Assembly: GCA_041649995.1 (NCBI GenBank) | Contig: JBAZMA010000001.1 | Coordinates: 273,683-337,682 of the forward strand | From: JBAZMA01 sp041649995 | Lineage (GTDB): Bacteria; Omnitrophota; Gorgyraeia; Velamenicoccales; Velamenicoccaceae | Reading direction: 5' to 3' | DNA length: 64,000 nt | Shown here: one piece after another, positions 8,213 through 17,437 of the stretch | Position numbering within the stretch: position 1 is the first letter of the stretch | Layout of the letters: each line of letters begins with the position of its first letter | Made by a program: the position numbers and the translations under genes | The notes under the pieces: generated by a model | The model's input: the letters and a program-made list of their open reading frames with translations, nothing else | Told to the model about the DNA's origin: nothing | Database searches by the model: none

Positions 8213-10115
8213 AACGCTGATTTTCTCAATGAGGTTTTTGCCGCTGGCCGCCTGGCTGGTCTTAGGCAGGAGATTGGGCGAGGTCTATTATTTTCTGGAC
8301 GGAAAAAAGACCCGCCGGGCTTTTTGGCATTTAAAAGTCGCGTTTCCGGAGAAGACGCCCGCTGAACGCCGCCGGATCTTGAAAGGCATGTTCAGGAATT
8401 TCGGCCAGAACATTATGGAGATGCTCTACACGCCCTATATGGAGGAATCGTTTGTCCGGGGCCATGTCGAGATCAAGGGCCTGGAGGCGCTCCAGGAGGT
8501 CCTGGCCGCCGGCAAAGGGGTTCTTCTTTTGGGTTCTCACGCCGGGAGTTGGGAATTGTCGAATATCGCTTCTTCATTTTTAATCCCCAACGGCGGTTAC
8601 GCCATGCTGGTCCGGCCGCAAAAAAAGACGAAGAAGATCGACGCGTTTTTGAATAATTTGAGGATCTCCAAGGGCGTGCGGGTGATCCGTACGACCGAGC
8701 TCAAGGCCATGGTGGAGCATCTTAAACAAAACAAGGTGCTTGGGGCCGCGGCCGATCACGGAGGAAAAGACGGTCTGCCCGTGCCTTTTTTCGGCAAACT
8801 GGCTCCGACAGCGGCCGGCAGCGTCAAACTCGCCAAAAAATTCGGAAGCGGGCTGATCCTCGCATTCATGCGGCGTAAAGGCGGAGCGTATCATGAAATG
8901 ACCTTCCGGCGTTTTGAGCCGTTGTCTGGCTCGGAAGATGAGGCCGGATTGAAGGCGGATCTGACAGCGATAAATGCGGTCTACGAAGAATGGATCCGCA
9001 GGTACCCTGAGGAATATCTCTGGTTTTACCGGCGCTGGAAGTATTCCCCGGAGCGCAGGGTCCTGATCTTAAGCGACGGGAAGGCAGGTCATGTCAAACA
9101 GTCTGTGAGCCTGGCGGAAGTGCTCAAAGACCTGGGCTGGACCATTCAGACGCGCGTCGTCGAAGTTCCTTTCAGGAATTCTTTCGCCCGCCGGTTTCTG
9201 GCTTTTTCGACCCTGTTGTTCGGGCCGCGGTTGGGCCGCAGGCTCTTGCCGTTTTGTGTTTCCAGAGAAACCCACCGGGCGCTGACAGGGCCTGCTGTTG
9301 ATATCGTGGTCTCAGCCGGGTCTTCCCTGGCAGCGGTCAATCTGGCGGTTTCCTGTGAAAATGACGCCAAATCCGTCTGTATCATGAAACCCGGCGTGTT
9401 GCGTTGTTCCCGGTTTGACGCGGCGGTCATCCCCGAACATGACAGGCTTTCCTGCAAGGGGAAGAATATTCTTTCCGTTGAAGGTTCGGTGACATCGGTT
9501 GCGCCTGAGGATCTGAAAAAAGATTTTGAAGAATTGAAGCGGCAGCGTCCCGCCCTCGGGGGGGTCATCGACCATCCCGGTCCCAGGATCGGCGTTTTGA
9601 TCGGGGGCGATTCCCGGCATTACGCGTTGGAAACATCCATGATGGAATCCCTCTCGCGGCAGTTGAAGAAAGTCCTGGATGAGACGAACGGTCTTCTTCT
9701 GATGACGACGTCCCGCAGGACGCCGCCTGAAGCGGTGGAGGTGATCCGACGGGAGTGGTCGCAGGATCAACGGTGCCGGCTCCTTGTCATCGCTTCCGCC
9801 GACAACCCGGCCGGGGCCGTGGGAGGCCTTCTTTATGCTTGCGATATCGTGATCGTCAGCGGGGAAAGCATTTCCATGGTGTCGGAGGCGGTCGCCAGCG
9901 GCAAACAGGTCCTTGTCTTTGAGCCTTACCGTCTGACAGAACACAATAAAGTCCGGCTTTTTCTGGAAAAATTGCAATCCGGACGGCATATTTATTTGGT
10001 CAAATTGAATGAGATTTGTGATAAGCTATCCTGGATTATCAGGACCCGTCCTTCGCGCGAACCGCTGGAAACACGGGCGACGCTGAAAGCCGGCCTCCAG
10101 AGGCTTCTTTCCTGA
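8181..10115 (+). CDS. Fusion: LpxL/HtrB-type lipid A acyltransferase + ELM1-like (DUF1022) domain
   Basis: Residues 1 to about 290 are a lysophospholipid acyltransferase of the LpxL/HtrB family, with an N-terminal membrane segment, the catalytic HX4E motif H120-AGSW-E125, and a WFYRRWKY C-terminal motif. This half probably adds a secondary acyl chain to lipid A. Residues about 291-644 match the ELM1/DUF1022 family: LILSDGKAGHVKQS, IGVLIGGDSRHY, TTSRRTP and VSGESISMVSEA, a fold related to GT-B glycosyltransferases. There is one continuous frame of 644 aa. The start at 8181 has a GGAGGA site at 8170-8175, although it lies 32 nt inside lpxK. The role of the second half is unknown; a sugar transfer linked to lipid A is only a guess. 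Confidence 0.85.
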   Translation: MLDSILYAVFRTLIFSMRFLPLAAWLVLGRRLGEVYYFLDGKKTRRAFWHLKVAFPEKTPAERRRILKGMFRNFGQNIMEMLYTPYMEESFVRGHVEIKGLEALQEVLAAGKGVLLLGSHAGSWELSNIASSFLIPNGGYAMLVRPQKKTKKIDAFLNNLRISKGVRVIRTTELKAMVEHLKQNKVLGAAADHGGKDGLPVPFFGKLAPTAAGSVKLAKKFGSGLILAFMRRKGGAYHEMTFRRFEPLSGSEDEAGLKADLTAINAVYEEWIRRYPEEYLWFYRRWKYSPERRVLILSDGKAGHVKQSVSLAEVLKDLGWTIQTRVVEVPFRNSFARRFLAFSTLLFGPRLGRRLLPFCVSRETHRALTGPAVDIVVSAGSSLAAVNLAVSCENDAKSVCIMKPGVLRCSRFDAAVIPEHDRLSCKGKNILSVEGSVTSVAPEDLKKDFEELKRQRPALGGVIDHPGPRIGVLIGGDSRHYALETSMMESLSRQLKKVLDETNGLLLMTTSRRTPPEAVEVIRREWSQDQRCRLLVIASADNPAGAVGGLLYACDIVIVSGESISMVSEAVASGKQVLVFEPYRLTEHNKVRLFLEKLQSGRHIYLVKLNEICDKLSWIIRTRPSREPLETRATLKAGLQRLLS

Positions 10116-10146
10116 TGTTAAGGGGAAGGGCAAACAAAACCAAAAG

Positions 10147-12234
10147 ATGAATATTCTGCAAATCCTGCCGCAGCTGAACGTGGGCGGCGTTGAGACCGGC
10201 ACTGTCGATCTGGCGAAATATCTGATGAAAAACGGCCATCACTGCGTGGTCGTTTCCGCCGGGGGCCCTCTGGCCGATGAGCTGGTGAAGTGCGGCGTCT
10301 CCCATTACAAACTCCCTGTCGACAACAAGGCTTTCTGGGTGATGTTTAAGGCGGCCGACGAGGTTGCCGAGATCATCGAAAAGGAGAGAATCCAGGTGGT
10401 CCACGCCCGTTCCCGCGTGCCGGCCTGGGTCGGCTTTTTGGCCTGTCGGAAAACCAACGCCGTTATGGTGACGACGGCCCATGGGCATTATAGCCGGCAT
10501 ATTTTCAGTTATATGATGGGCTGGGGCAAATACACGATCGTGCCGAGTTCCGTGATCGGAAAGCACATGGTCAGGGATTTCGGGGTTCCGCTGGAGAATA
10601 TCAAAAGGATTCCCCGCAGTGTGGATTTGTCCCGCTATCCTTTCCGCGGCCCGCGTGAGCGCCGGAACAAGGAATTCCTGGTGGGCGTCGTCGGACGTAT
10701 CGCGCCCATCAAAGGTCAGTTGTATTTTCTTAAGGCCCTTGCCCGTGTCCTGCGCAACGCCCCTTTTGTCCGCGCCTGGGTCGTCGGAGGCATTTCTCCC
10801 GGCAAGGACAGTTATATGGAAGAACTGGAGGTCTGGACGCGCAGGCTTGGACTGTCTGAGACGGTCAGTTTCCTGGGCAACAGGCGGGACATCCCCGAAC
10901 TTTTGAAACAAATGGACGCTTTGGTCATGCCCTCGATCACCGAAGAGTCATTCGGCCGCGTGATCGTCGAAGCCCAGGCCGTGGGCGTTCCCGTGATCGC
11001 CTCGAAAGTGGGAGGGGTTGTCGAGATCATCGACAACGAAAAAGACGGATTGCTGGTTTTTCCGAAAGATGACGAGGCCATGGCCCAGGCGATTTTGAAA
11101 CTCATCACGGATGACGCGCTGGGACGGCGTCTGAGCGAATCCGGCCGCAGGAAAGTGGAAGAGAAGTTTACCCTGGAAAAGATGGCGCAGGAAACGCTCG
11201 CGGTTTACAAAGACGCCCTCGAAAAGAAGAGGATCCTGGTGATTAAGTTAAGCGCCGTCGGGGACGCGATACTGGCGGTCCCGTCTTTTGAAGCTATCAA
11301 GAAAAAATTTCCTGATTCTCATCTCGTGTGTTTGACGGGGCCTCAGGCCGCCGAAGTCCTGGGACGGTGCCCTTTCATTGATGAGCTCATCACCTGCGAC
11401 CTCAAAGGGAAAGACCGCGGGTTCAAAAGTCTTTTACGTCTGGGTGTTAAACTCCTGCGGCGCCGCTTTGACGCGGTCATTGACCTGCAAAATAACAGGA
11501 AGAGCCATTTCCTGGCCTATGCCACGATGAGCCGGCACCGTTATGGATACGACAACGGCAAATGGAGCTTTTTTCTGAACCACAGATGCAAAGGCGCCAA
11601 AGACACCCTGGCGCCGGTCGCGCACCAGTTTCGTGTCCTGGAGATGATGGGGATCGAATATGGCGCCGAGGCCCTGGGACTTTGGCCTTCGCCGGAGGAT
11701 GAGAAATTTTCGCGCGATTTTCTCTCGGGTGAGACCGCGCAGGACCGTTTGGTGGGGATCAATATCGGCGCAAGCCCGCGGTGGGAAAGCAAGCGATGGA
11801 TGGCCGGCAGGTTCGCGGAACTCTGCGATATTCTGGAGGCAAAAGGTTGGCGTGTTCTTTTGACCGGGAGCAGACAGGACGCGGCGTTCGCCAAAAAAGT
11901 CCTCAAACAGGCGAAAGGCCGTCCTCTTTGCGCCGTGGCCCAGACGACGATCATGCAGCTGGCGGCCCTGGTCCGCCATTGCCGGGTCTATGTGACAGGC
12001 GATTCGGCGCCTATGCATGTGGCCTGTGCCATGCGCGTGCCCCTTGTCGCGCTTTTCGGCCCCACGGATCCCCGCAGGCATCTGCACGCCTCTGAGCGAA
12101 GTGTTGTCCTGCAAAAAGGATGCAAGCCGTGTTACGATGATGTCTGCCGCAAAAAAACTCATATCTGCATGAACAGTATTCTGGTCAAGGATGTGGTGGC
12201 CGCCGTGGAAAAATGCGCGGGGGCTTCTTTATGA
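10147..12234 (+). CDS. Fusion glycosyltransferase: GT4 + GT9 (heptosyltransferase-type)
   Basis: The N-terminal half (1 to about 360) is a GT4 enzyme: QLNVGGVETGTVDLA at the acceptor side, then VGVVGRIAPIKGQ, and the donor motif EESFGRVIVEAQAVGVPVIA with the E-x7-E pattern. The C-terminal half (about 365-695) is a GT9 heptosyltransferase-like enzyme: LVIKLSAVGDAILAVPS, GINIGASPRWESKRW and TGDSAPMHVACA, ending in the cysteine-containing tail CKPCYDDVC. One frame, 695 aa. The gene sits in the LPS operon, so two successive core-sugar transfers by one protein are plausible. The ribosome site is weak (GGGGAAGGG about 16 nt upstream). Confidence 0.85.
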   Translation: MNILQILPQLNVGGVETGTVDLAKYLMKNGHHCVVVSAGGPLADELVKCGVSHYKLPVDNKAFWVMFKAADEVAEIIEKERIQVVHARSRVPAWVGFLACRKTNAVMVTTAHGHYSRHIFSYMMGWGKYTIVPSSVIGKHMVRDFGVPLENIKRIPRSVDLSRYPFRGPRERRNKEFLVGVVGRIAPIKGQLYFLKALARVLRNAPFVRAWVVGGISPGKDSYMEELEVWTRRLGLSETVSFLGNRRDIPELLKQMDALVMPSITEESFGRVIVEAQAVGVPVIASKVGGVVEIIDNEKDGLLVFPKDDEAMAQAILKLITDDALGRRLSESGRRKVEEKFTLEKMAQETLAVYKDALEKKRILVIKLSAVGDAILAVPSFEAIKKKFPDSHLVCLTGPQAAEVLGRCPFIDELITCDLKGKDRGFKSLLRLGVKLLRRRFDAVIDLQNNRKSHFLAYATMSRHRYGYDNGKWSFFLNHRCKGAKDTLAPVAHQFRVLEMMGIEYGAEALGLWPSPEDEKFSRDFLSGETAQDRLVGINIGASPRWESKRWMAGRFAELCDILEAKGWRVLLTGSRQDAAFAKKVLKQAKGRPLCAVAQTTIMQLAALVRHCRVYVTGDSAPMHVACAMRVPLVALFGPTDPRRHLHASERSVVLQKGCKPCYDDVCRKKTHICMNSILVKDVVAAVEKCAGASL

Positions 12235-13373
12235 AGATCCTCATTTTGACAAACCATTTGAATTTGGGCGGGGTCAGCGTCTATGTCTGCCAGCTGGCCG
12301 CGAGGCTGGCGGCGGGCCACGGGGCGAAGGTTTTTGTGGCATCCCGCGGGGGAGACCTGCAGGAAAGCCTTCGGGCGGCCGGCGTCTCCGACATCCGGAT
12401 CCCTCTGACGACCAAATGCGAATTCAGCCCCAAGGTCCTGTTTTCGGCTTTAAAACTGCTGCCTGTCATCAGGCGGGAGAAGATCGATGTGATCCACGCC
12501 AACACGCGCGTCACCCAGGTGCTGGGGAGCCTTTTGTCCCTGGCGACGGGAAAACCCATGCTCTCGACCTGTCACGGGTATTTCAAAAGGCGCTTGAGCC
12601 GTCTCGCTTTGCCTTGCTGGGGCCGGCGCGTCATTGCCATCAGCGACCAGGTCAGGGACCATCTGATTTATGATTTTGATGTGGAGGCTGAGCGCATAAA
12701 CCTTATTTATAACGGTGTCGAGGCCGGAAAATTCATTCCTCGTTCTTCTGGGGAGATCCGGCGCCAGAAAGGGTTTTGGGGGATCGAGGCCGGCCAAAAG
12801 GTGGCAGGACATATCGGTCGCTTGTCCTCGGTCAAGGGCCAGGCCACGATCGTTCTGGCGGCTGAGGCCTTGAAACAGAAACGTCCGGATTTGCGCTGGA
12901 TCATTGTGGGGGACGGCAAAGAGGGGCCGCGCCTGAAAGAGTTGATCACCGCGCGGGGCGTGCAGAACATTGTCCGCATCTTTCCTTCCCAGGGAGACAC
13001 GTCCCTGGCCCTGGCGTCCATGGATGTTTTTGTCATGCCTTCGCTGCAGGAAGGGCTGGGGATTTCCATTCTGGAGGCCCAGGCGCAGGGCGTTCCTGTT
13101 GTGGCCTCGCGCGTGGGGGGCATCCCCACGGTTATTGAAGACGGCGCCACAGGCCTGCTCGTGCCTCCCCAAGACCCGCGATCGCTGGCCCAGGCCGTTG
13201 AAAAATTTCTCGATGAGCCGGATTGGGCGTCGGGGGTTGTGCGTAAGGCCAGGCTTCATGTGACCGAAAGGTTCTCTTTGGATATTATGGCGGAAAAGAC
13301 ATACAAGGTCTATTCGGCGCTGGCGCCGGCCAAGGCCGGGGTTCGCGGGCTTGCCGGGGCGCAGGAGGCGTGA
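12231..13373 (+). CDS. GT4-family glycosyltransferase
   Basis: Retaining GT-B glycosyltransferase, probably acting on the LPS core. It starts MKILILTNHLNLGGVSVYV, has HIGRLSSVKGQ at the domain hinge, and carries the donor motif EGLGISILEAQAQGVPVVAS followed by VGGIPTVIEDGATGLLVPP. ATG 12231 is chosen because it gives the usual ATGA overlap with the previous stop and starts on the first beta strand; an ATG at 12213 in the same frame is unlikely. The product is 380 aa. It resembles the GT4 half of the preceding fusion protein. Sugar specificity cannot be predicted. Confidence 0.88.
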   Translation: MKILILTNHLNLGGVSVYVCQLAARLAAGHGAKVFVASRGGDLQESLRAAGVSDIRIPLTTKCEFSPKVLFSALKLLPVIRREKIDVIHANTRVTQVLGSLLSLATGKPMLSTCHGYFKRRLSRLALPCWGRRVIAISDQVRDHLIYDFDVEAERINLIYNGVEAGKFIPRSSGEIRRQKGFWGIEAGQKVAGHIGRLSSVKGQATIVLAAEALKQKRPDLRWIIVGDGKEGPRLKELITARGVQNIVRIFPSQGDTSLALASMDVFVMPSLQEGLGISILEAQAQGVPVVASRVGGIPTVIEDGATGLLVPPQDPRSLAQAVEKFLDEPDWASGVVRKARLHVTERFSLDIMAEKTYKVYSALAPAKAGVRGLAGAQEA

Positions 13374-14176
13374 TGGCCAGACAGGCCTGGAAGGCCGCGC
13401 GCTATGTTCTGGTTTTTTTCGCGACAGCCCTGGCTGTTCTGCTCGTTCACCTGTTTTCGCAGGGTCCGGAAGCCGCGATCCTGATGTATCACAGCGTGGG
13501 TATCGAGCGGGCGGTTCATACGTCCCTGAACGTGCCGTCGGAGGTTTTCGCGCGGCAGATGGATTTTCTGTCTCGTCATCAATACAGGGTGATCCGTCTC
13601 ACAGAGCTGGCTGAGAAGATCAGACGGGGGGAAAGGATACCCCGCAAGACCGTTGTGCTCACCTTCGACGACGGTTATGAGAATAATTACATCAACGTTT
13701 TTCCTGTGCTCAAGAAGTACGGGTTTCCGGCGACGGTCTTTCTGATCGCTTCAAAATTGGGGAAAAATCATGACCTGGTTGAAAATTTGACGCTGCGGAT
13801 CATGACCGGCGGCATGGCCAGGGAAATGTCGGATTCAGGCCTTGTGGATTTCGGTTCGCACACCTTGCGTCATTCGTATCTTCCCGGCATCGCGGATAAG
13901 GGCCGGCTGGGGGAGGAGATCGTCGGTTCCAAGAAATTTCTGGAAGGGGTTTTTGGGAAGCCCGTGGAAACTTTCTCCTATCCCATCGGGGGCTATTCCC
14001 GCGGTATTGAACAGATGGTCCGCGCGGCCGGATACAAGGCGGCCGTGACCATAAATAAAAAAAACGCGTCTTCGCGCGACCTTTACGCGCTCAAGAGGAT
14101 CAAGGTCAAATCCTTTCATCCTGTTTCTTTTTTTGTTCAGACCAGCGGCTATTACCTGCGGCTTAAGGAGATCTGA
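13373..14176 (+). CDS. Membrane-anchored polysaccharide deacetylase (CE4/NodB)
   Basis: NodB-domain carbohydrate esterase. An N-terminal membrane segment (about residues 8-27) anchors a periplasmic or outward-facing catalytic domain. The family motifs are AILMYHSVG, LTFDDGYENN (catalytic/metal Asp pair) and FGSHTLRHSYL (metal HxxxH), then the FSYPIGGYS motif. ATG 13373 overlaps the previous TGA by 1 nt and sits 5 nt after GGAGG, so it is preferred to the GTG at 13370. Inside a core-glycosyltransferase operon it may deacetylate an LPS or lipid-linked sugar, but peptidoglycan or exopolysaccharide substrates are not excluded. Confidence 0.88.
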   Translation: MARQAWKAARYVLVFFATALAVLLVHLFSQGPEAAILMYHSVGIERAVHTSLNVPSEVFARQMDFLSRHQYRVIRLTELAEKIRRGERIPRKTVVLTFDDGYENNYINVFPVLKKYGFPATVFLIASKLGKNHDLVENLTLRIMTGGMAREMSDSGLVDFGSHTLRHSYLPGIADKGRLGEEIVGSKKFLEGVFGKPVETFSYPIGGYSRGIEQMVRAAGYKAAVTINKKNASSRDLYALKRIKVKSFHPVSFFVQTSGYYLRLKEI

Positions 14177-15252
14177 TGGGAGCCTTTTTTTCCAACGGCG
14201 TTTCGGAATTTTCCGCCCAGGAAAGGATTGTGATCGTCGAGCCTAACTGGCTGGGCGACGTGCTTTTTTCAACACCCGCCATCCGGGCCGTGCGCCAGAA
14301 GCACCCGGGCGCCTTCATCACGGCCCTGGTTGTTCCGCGCTGCAAAACCCTTCTTTTGGGGAATAATTATCTCGATGAGGTCCTGGCGCTCGATGAGGGC
14401 ATACGCTATAAGGGGCTTTCGGGAAAAATGCGCCTGGTCCGGGATCTGCGCATCCGGCGTTTCAGCGCCGCCTATATCCTGAGACCTTCGTTGACCCGGA
14501 CCCTTTGTCTTTGGCTGGCGGGAGTGAAACGCCGGACGGGGTTTTATACAGGCAAGACCGGGTTTTTGTTGACCGAAAAGGTCGCCTATCCCAAGGACAG
14601 GATGCACAGGGCCGACATTTATTATTACCTGATTGCCGGAACCAGGATCCCGGAAGGCAAAAGGCATTGCGATCTTTTTGTTTCGGATGAGGACCGGGCG
14701 TTCATCGAGGATTTTTTGAAGAAGCATGGACTGGGGCAGAGGCGTGCCCTGGTGTCGCTTCACGTGGGAGGCAATTGGGGTCCCAAGCGCTGGCCCAAAG
14801 AAAATTTTGGACGGCTGATCCGCGTCCTTAAGGAAAAATATGAAGCCGATGTCGTCCTCTCGGGCTCTTACGCCGATCACGCCCTGGCTGATGAAATCGC
14901 GGGGCTTTCCGGCGTCCATCCTTTTATCGCCTGCGGATTAACGACCCTCAAGCAGGCCGCCATCCTTTTTCAGAGGAGCCAAGTCGTCATCTCGGCGGAT
15001 TCCGGACCCCTGCATCTGGCCGCCGCGGCCGGAGCGCGCTGTCTTTCTCTTTACGGCCCGACTTCTCCTGAGCTCACAGGCCCTTTGGGCCGGCAGGAAA
15101 TTCCTGTCCTGCGCGCCCCGGACCTCAATTGTGAAACTCCGTGTTACAACAAGGAATGCCAGGATAATATCTGCATGCGTTCGATCAGCGTGGACCAGGT
15201 TGTCGAGGAGCTCGACAGCCGCGGCTGGCTTAAGCCGGAGGCAAAAAAATGA
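14176..15252 (+). CDS. GT9 heptosyltransferase family protein
   Basis: ADP-heptose:LPS heptosyltransferase-type protein, most like the WaaF class. Motifs: VIVEPNWLGDVLFSTPAIRA near the N-terminus, SLHVGGNWGPKRWPKENF, and the donor-site segment SADSGPLHLAAAAGARCLSLYGPT. The 358-aa length is normal. The tail contains CETPCYNKECQDNICM, a cysteine-rich motif shared with the other GT9 domains of this operon. It starts 5 nt after GGAG and overlaps the neighbours by 1 and 4 nt. The transferred sugar may be heptose, since a heptose kinase is encoded nearby, but this is inference. Confidence 0.88.
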   Translation: MGAFFSNGVSEFSAQERIVIVEPNWLGDVLFSTPAIRAVRQKHPGAFITALVVPRCKTLLLGNNYLDEVLALDEGIRYKGLSGKMRLVRDLRIRRFSAAYILRPSLTRTLCLWLAGVKRRTGFYTGKTGFLLTEKVAYPKDRMHRADIYYYLIAGTRIPEGKRHCDLFVSDEDRAFIEDFLKKHGLGQRRALVSLHVGGNWGPKRWPKENFGRLIRVLKEKYEADVVLSGSYADHALADEIAGLSGVHPFIACGLTTLKQAAILFQRSQVVISADSGPLHLAAAAGARCLSLYGPTSPELTGPLGRQEIPVLRAPDLNCETPCYNKECQDNICMRSISVDQVVEELDSRGWLKPEAKK

Positions 15253-17348
15253 GGCTCCGACTGAAGCCAGCGGCGGTTTCTCCGCAGATCCGCCGGATCC
15301 TTTATATCACCATGAGCAATCTCGGCGACGCCGTCATGGCCCTGCCGGCCTTCGATTTTTTGAAACGGGAGTGTCCTTCGGCGCGAGTGACGGTTGTGGC
15401 CGCCCCGCGCACCCGTTGTCTTTTTGAACATCATCCGGGCGTCGATGAGCTCATCGTCTTCGACAAACACTCGTCTTTGAAAGAGAAGATCGCTCTTTAC
15501 GGCCGTCTCAGGCGCGCGGGTTTCGATGTGATCGTGGACCTGAAAAATTCTTTTTACAGCTGGGGATTGAAGGCCCGCTATAAAAGTCCGGCGAGCCCGC
15601 GTTATCCTTCCTGGGCCAGGCACGATTATCAGAGGCATCTTTTGAAAGCGGCCATGGCCCTGCGGCCTCACCCCTCGGGTCCGGTCAGGCAGGAAGAATT
15701 CCGCGAATGGGATTGCTGCCGGAATCCTTCTTTCATCAGCCGCAAAGACACGGATTCGCTTTTGAATTTACTCACCGGCCACGGCCTCGAAACCGGCAAT
15801 TTTGTCCTTCTGGTGCCCGGCAGCCGCAGTGATATGAAAAAATGGAACGGCGCAGGATACGCCCAGGTGGCCGGCGAACTGCAGGAGCGCTACAGGAAGA
15901 AGGTTGTCATAGCCGGAGAGCGGTCGGAGGAGCCGGTCGCGCGGCAGATCGCCTCCGCGGTGAGCGAACCTGTGATAGACCTCTGCGGGAAGACGAGCCT
16001 CGGCATGCTTTGCGCGCTTATCCTGAGGGCGGAGCTTGTGGTGGGCAGCGACAGCGGAGCCCTTCAGATCGCCAGTTATCTGGACCGGCCCATTGTCGGG
16101 CTTTACGGCCCCACAGACCCTGACCGTTACGGGCCCTGGTCGTCTCACAGCATCGCGGTCCGCAAGAATGTTCTGTGCGCTCCCTGTTCTCAGGCCGCCT
16201 GTCTTCGCCGGGACCACGCGTGCATGAAAACGATCCTTCCTTATGATGTGCTGCTGGCCGTGAAACTGATCCTGGAAGGCAAAGAGGAACGGTTCAGGGA
16301 CCGTCGTTATCGCAGGATCCTCGTCGCGCGGACGGACCGCCTCGGGGATGTCCTGTTGTCCACCCCCGCGTTGCGCGCCCTTCGGGACCGTTATCCGTCA
16401 AGCTTTATCGCGGTCATGGTTTCTCCTTATACCCGCAGCCTGGTGGAAGGCAATCCTTATGTGGATGAGGTTATTGTTTTCGATAAGGATAAAGAAAAGG
16501 GCCTTTTGGCCACATTGGCCTTCAGCCGCAGGCTGGCGCGTTTTTCCTTTGATCTGGCCATCGTGCTGCATCCGACCTTTCGCGTGCACCTGGTGACGTT
16601 TTTGGCCGGCATCAGGGACCGTATCGGCTACGACTGGAAAGCGCCGTATTTTTTGACGCGGGCGCTGCCCCACAGGAAACAGGAAGGCTTGAAGCACGAG
16701 ATGGAATATAATTTCGACCTGTTGAGGGAGGCGGGAGTGGATGAGACCTGTGTCCAGATGCATATTCCGCTGGACAAAGCGTCGGAAGAGAGGATGGAGG
16801 ATTTTTTTAACAGGGTTGTTGCCGGGGGCCCCGGCCCTGTCATCGCCCTGAATCCCGCGGCCAGCTGTCCTTCCAAGCTTTGGCCCGTAGAGAAGTTCGC
16901 GCGTTTGAGCGATGAGCTGCAGAAACAACTCGGAGCCCGCGTCCTGGTCATAACGGATGCCGCCCACAGGTCTATTTCCGAACAGCTCTTTAATCTTGTT
17001 TCCATCAGGCCCGTCGATTGTTCGGGAATGTTCAGCGTGAGCGAACTGGCCAGTCTTTTGAAGAGGTGCTCGTTATTGATCTCCAACGATTCCGGGCCAG
17101 TGCATATGGCTGTTGCCGTCGGCACGCCCGTGATATCCATTTTTGGCCGCAACCAGCCGGGTTTAGGCCCCCGCCGCTGGGGGCCTGTTGGGCCGCGGGA
17201 TATCGCCTTGCATAAGCCGGCGGGCTGTTCTCCCTGCCTTGCCCATGATTGCCAAAAGGGATTTGAGTGTCTGGCGTCTATCGGAATCGAGGAAGTTCTT
17301 GAGCATGCCAAAAGTATCCTGGCAGAGAGCTCAGGACAGCGGCATTGA
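15249..17348 (+). CDS. Tandem GT9-GT9 fusion (two heptosyltransferase-type domains)
   Basis: One 699-aa frame holds two complete GT9 modules. Module 1 (about 10-345): LYITMSNLGDAVMALPAFDF, LVPGSRSDMKKW, GSDSGALQIASYLDRPIVGLYG and a CAPCSQAACLRRDHACM tail. Module 2 (about 352-699): ILVARTDRLGDVLLSTPALRA, ALNPAASCPSKLWP, SNDSGPVHMAVAVGTPVISIFG and a CSPCLAHDCQKGFECL tail. Both keep the family acceptor- and donor-site motifs, so both may be active. It is the last gene of the LPS operon. A GGAGG site lies 7 nt upstream of the ATG, which overlaps the previous gene by 4 nt. Confidence 0.87.
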   Translation: MRLRLKPAAVSPQIRRILYITMSNLGDAVMALPAFDFLKRECPSARVTVVAAPRTRCLFEHHPGVDELIVFDKHSSLKEKIALYGRLRRAGFDVIVDLKNSFYSWGLKARYKSPASPRYPSWARHDYQRHLLKAAMALRPHPSGPVRQEEFREWDCCRNPSFISRKDTDSLLNLLTGHGLETGNFVLLVPGSRSDMKKWNGAGYAQVAGELQERYRKKVVIAGERSEEPVARQIASAVSEPVIDLCGKTSLGMLCALILRAELVVGSDSGALQIASYLDRPIVGLYGPTDPDRYGPWSSHSIAVRKNVLCAPCSQAACLRRDHACMKTILPYDVLLAVKLILEGKEERFRDRRYRRILVARTDRLGDVLLSTPALRALRDRYPSSFIAVMVSPYTRSLVEGNPYVDEVIVFDKDKEKGLLATLAFSRRLARFSFDLAIVLHPTFRVHLVTFLAGIRDRIGYDWKAPYFLTRALPHRKQEGLKHEMEYNFDLLREAGVDETCVQMHIPLDKASEERMEDFFNRVVAGGPGPVIALNPAASCPSKLWPVEKFARLSDELQKQLGARVLVITDAAHRSISEQLFNLVSIRPVDCSGMFSVSELASLLKRCSLLISNDSGPVHMAVAVGTPVISIFGRNQPGLGPRRWGPVGPRDIALHKPAGCSPCLAHDCQKGFECLASIGIEEVLEHAKSILAESSGQRH

Positions 17349-17367
17349 GGGCCTTTGAAGTTAATTC

Positions 17368-17418
17368 GCGCGAATCATTCACAGTCGCCTTGCTTGGCAA
17401 GCTCTGTGAATGATGCGC
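17368..17418. repeat. Bulged inverted repeat upstream of the 72-aa gene
   Basis: A perfect 11-bp inverted repeat ATCATTCACAG / CTGTGAATGAT (17374-17384 and 17404-17414) encloses a second 5-bp hairpin (CTTGC-TTG-GCAAG, 17389-17401). It can be extended by 4 bp of GCGC outside a 2-nt bulge. No T-run follows, so it is not a standard terminator. It ends 19 nt before the next start codon and could be an operator or RNA structure. Confidence 0.55.
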
Positions 17419-17437
17419 CCATTAAAAGGAGGGGAAG

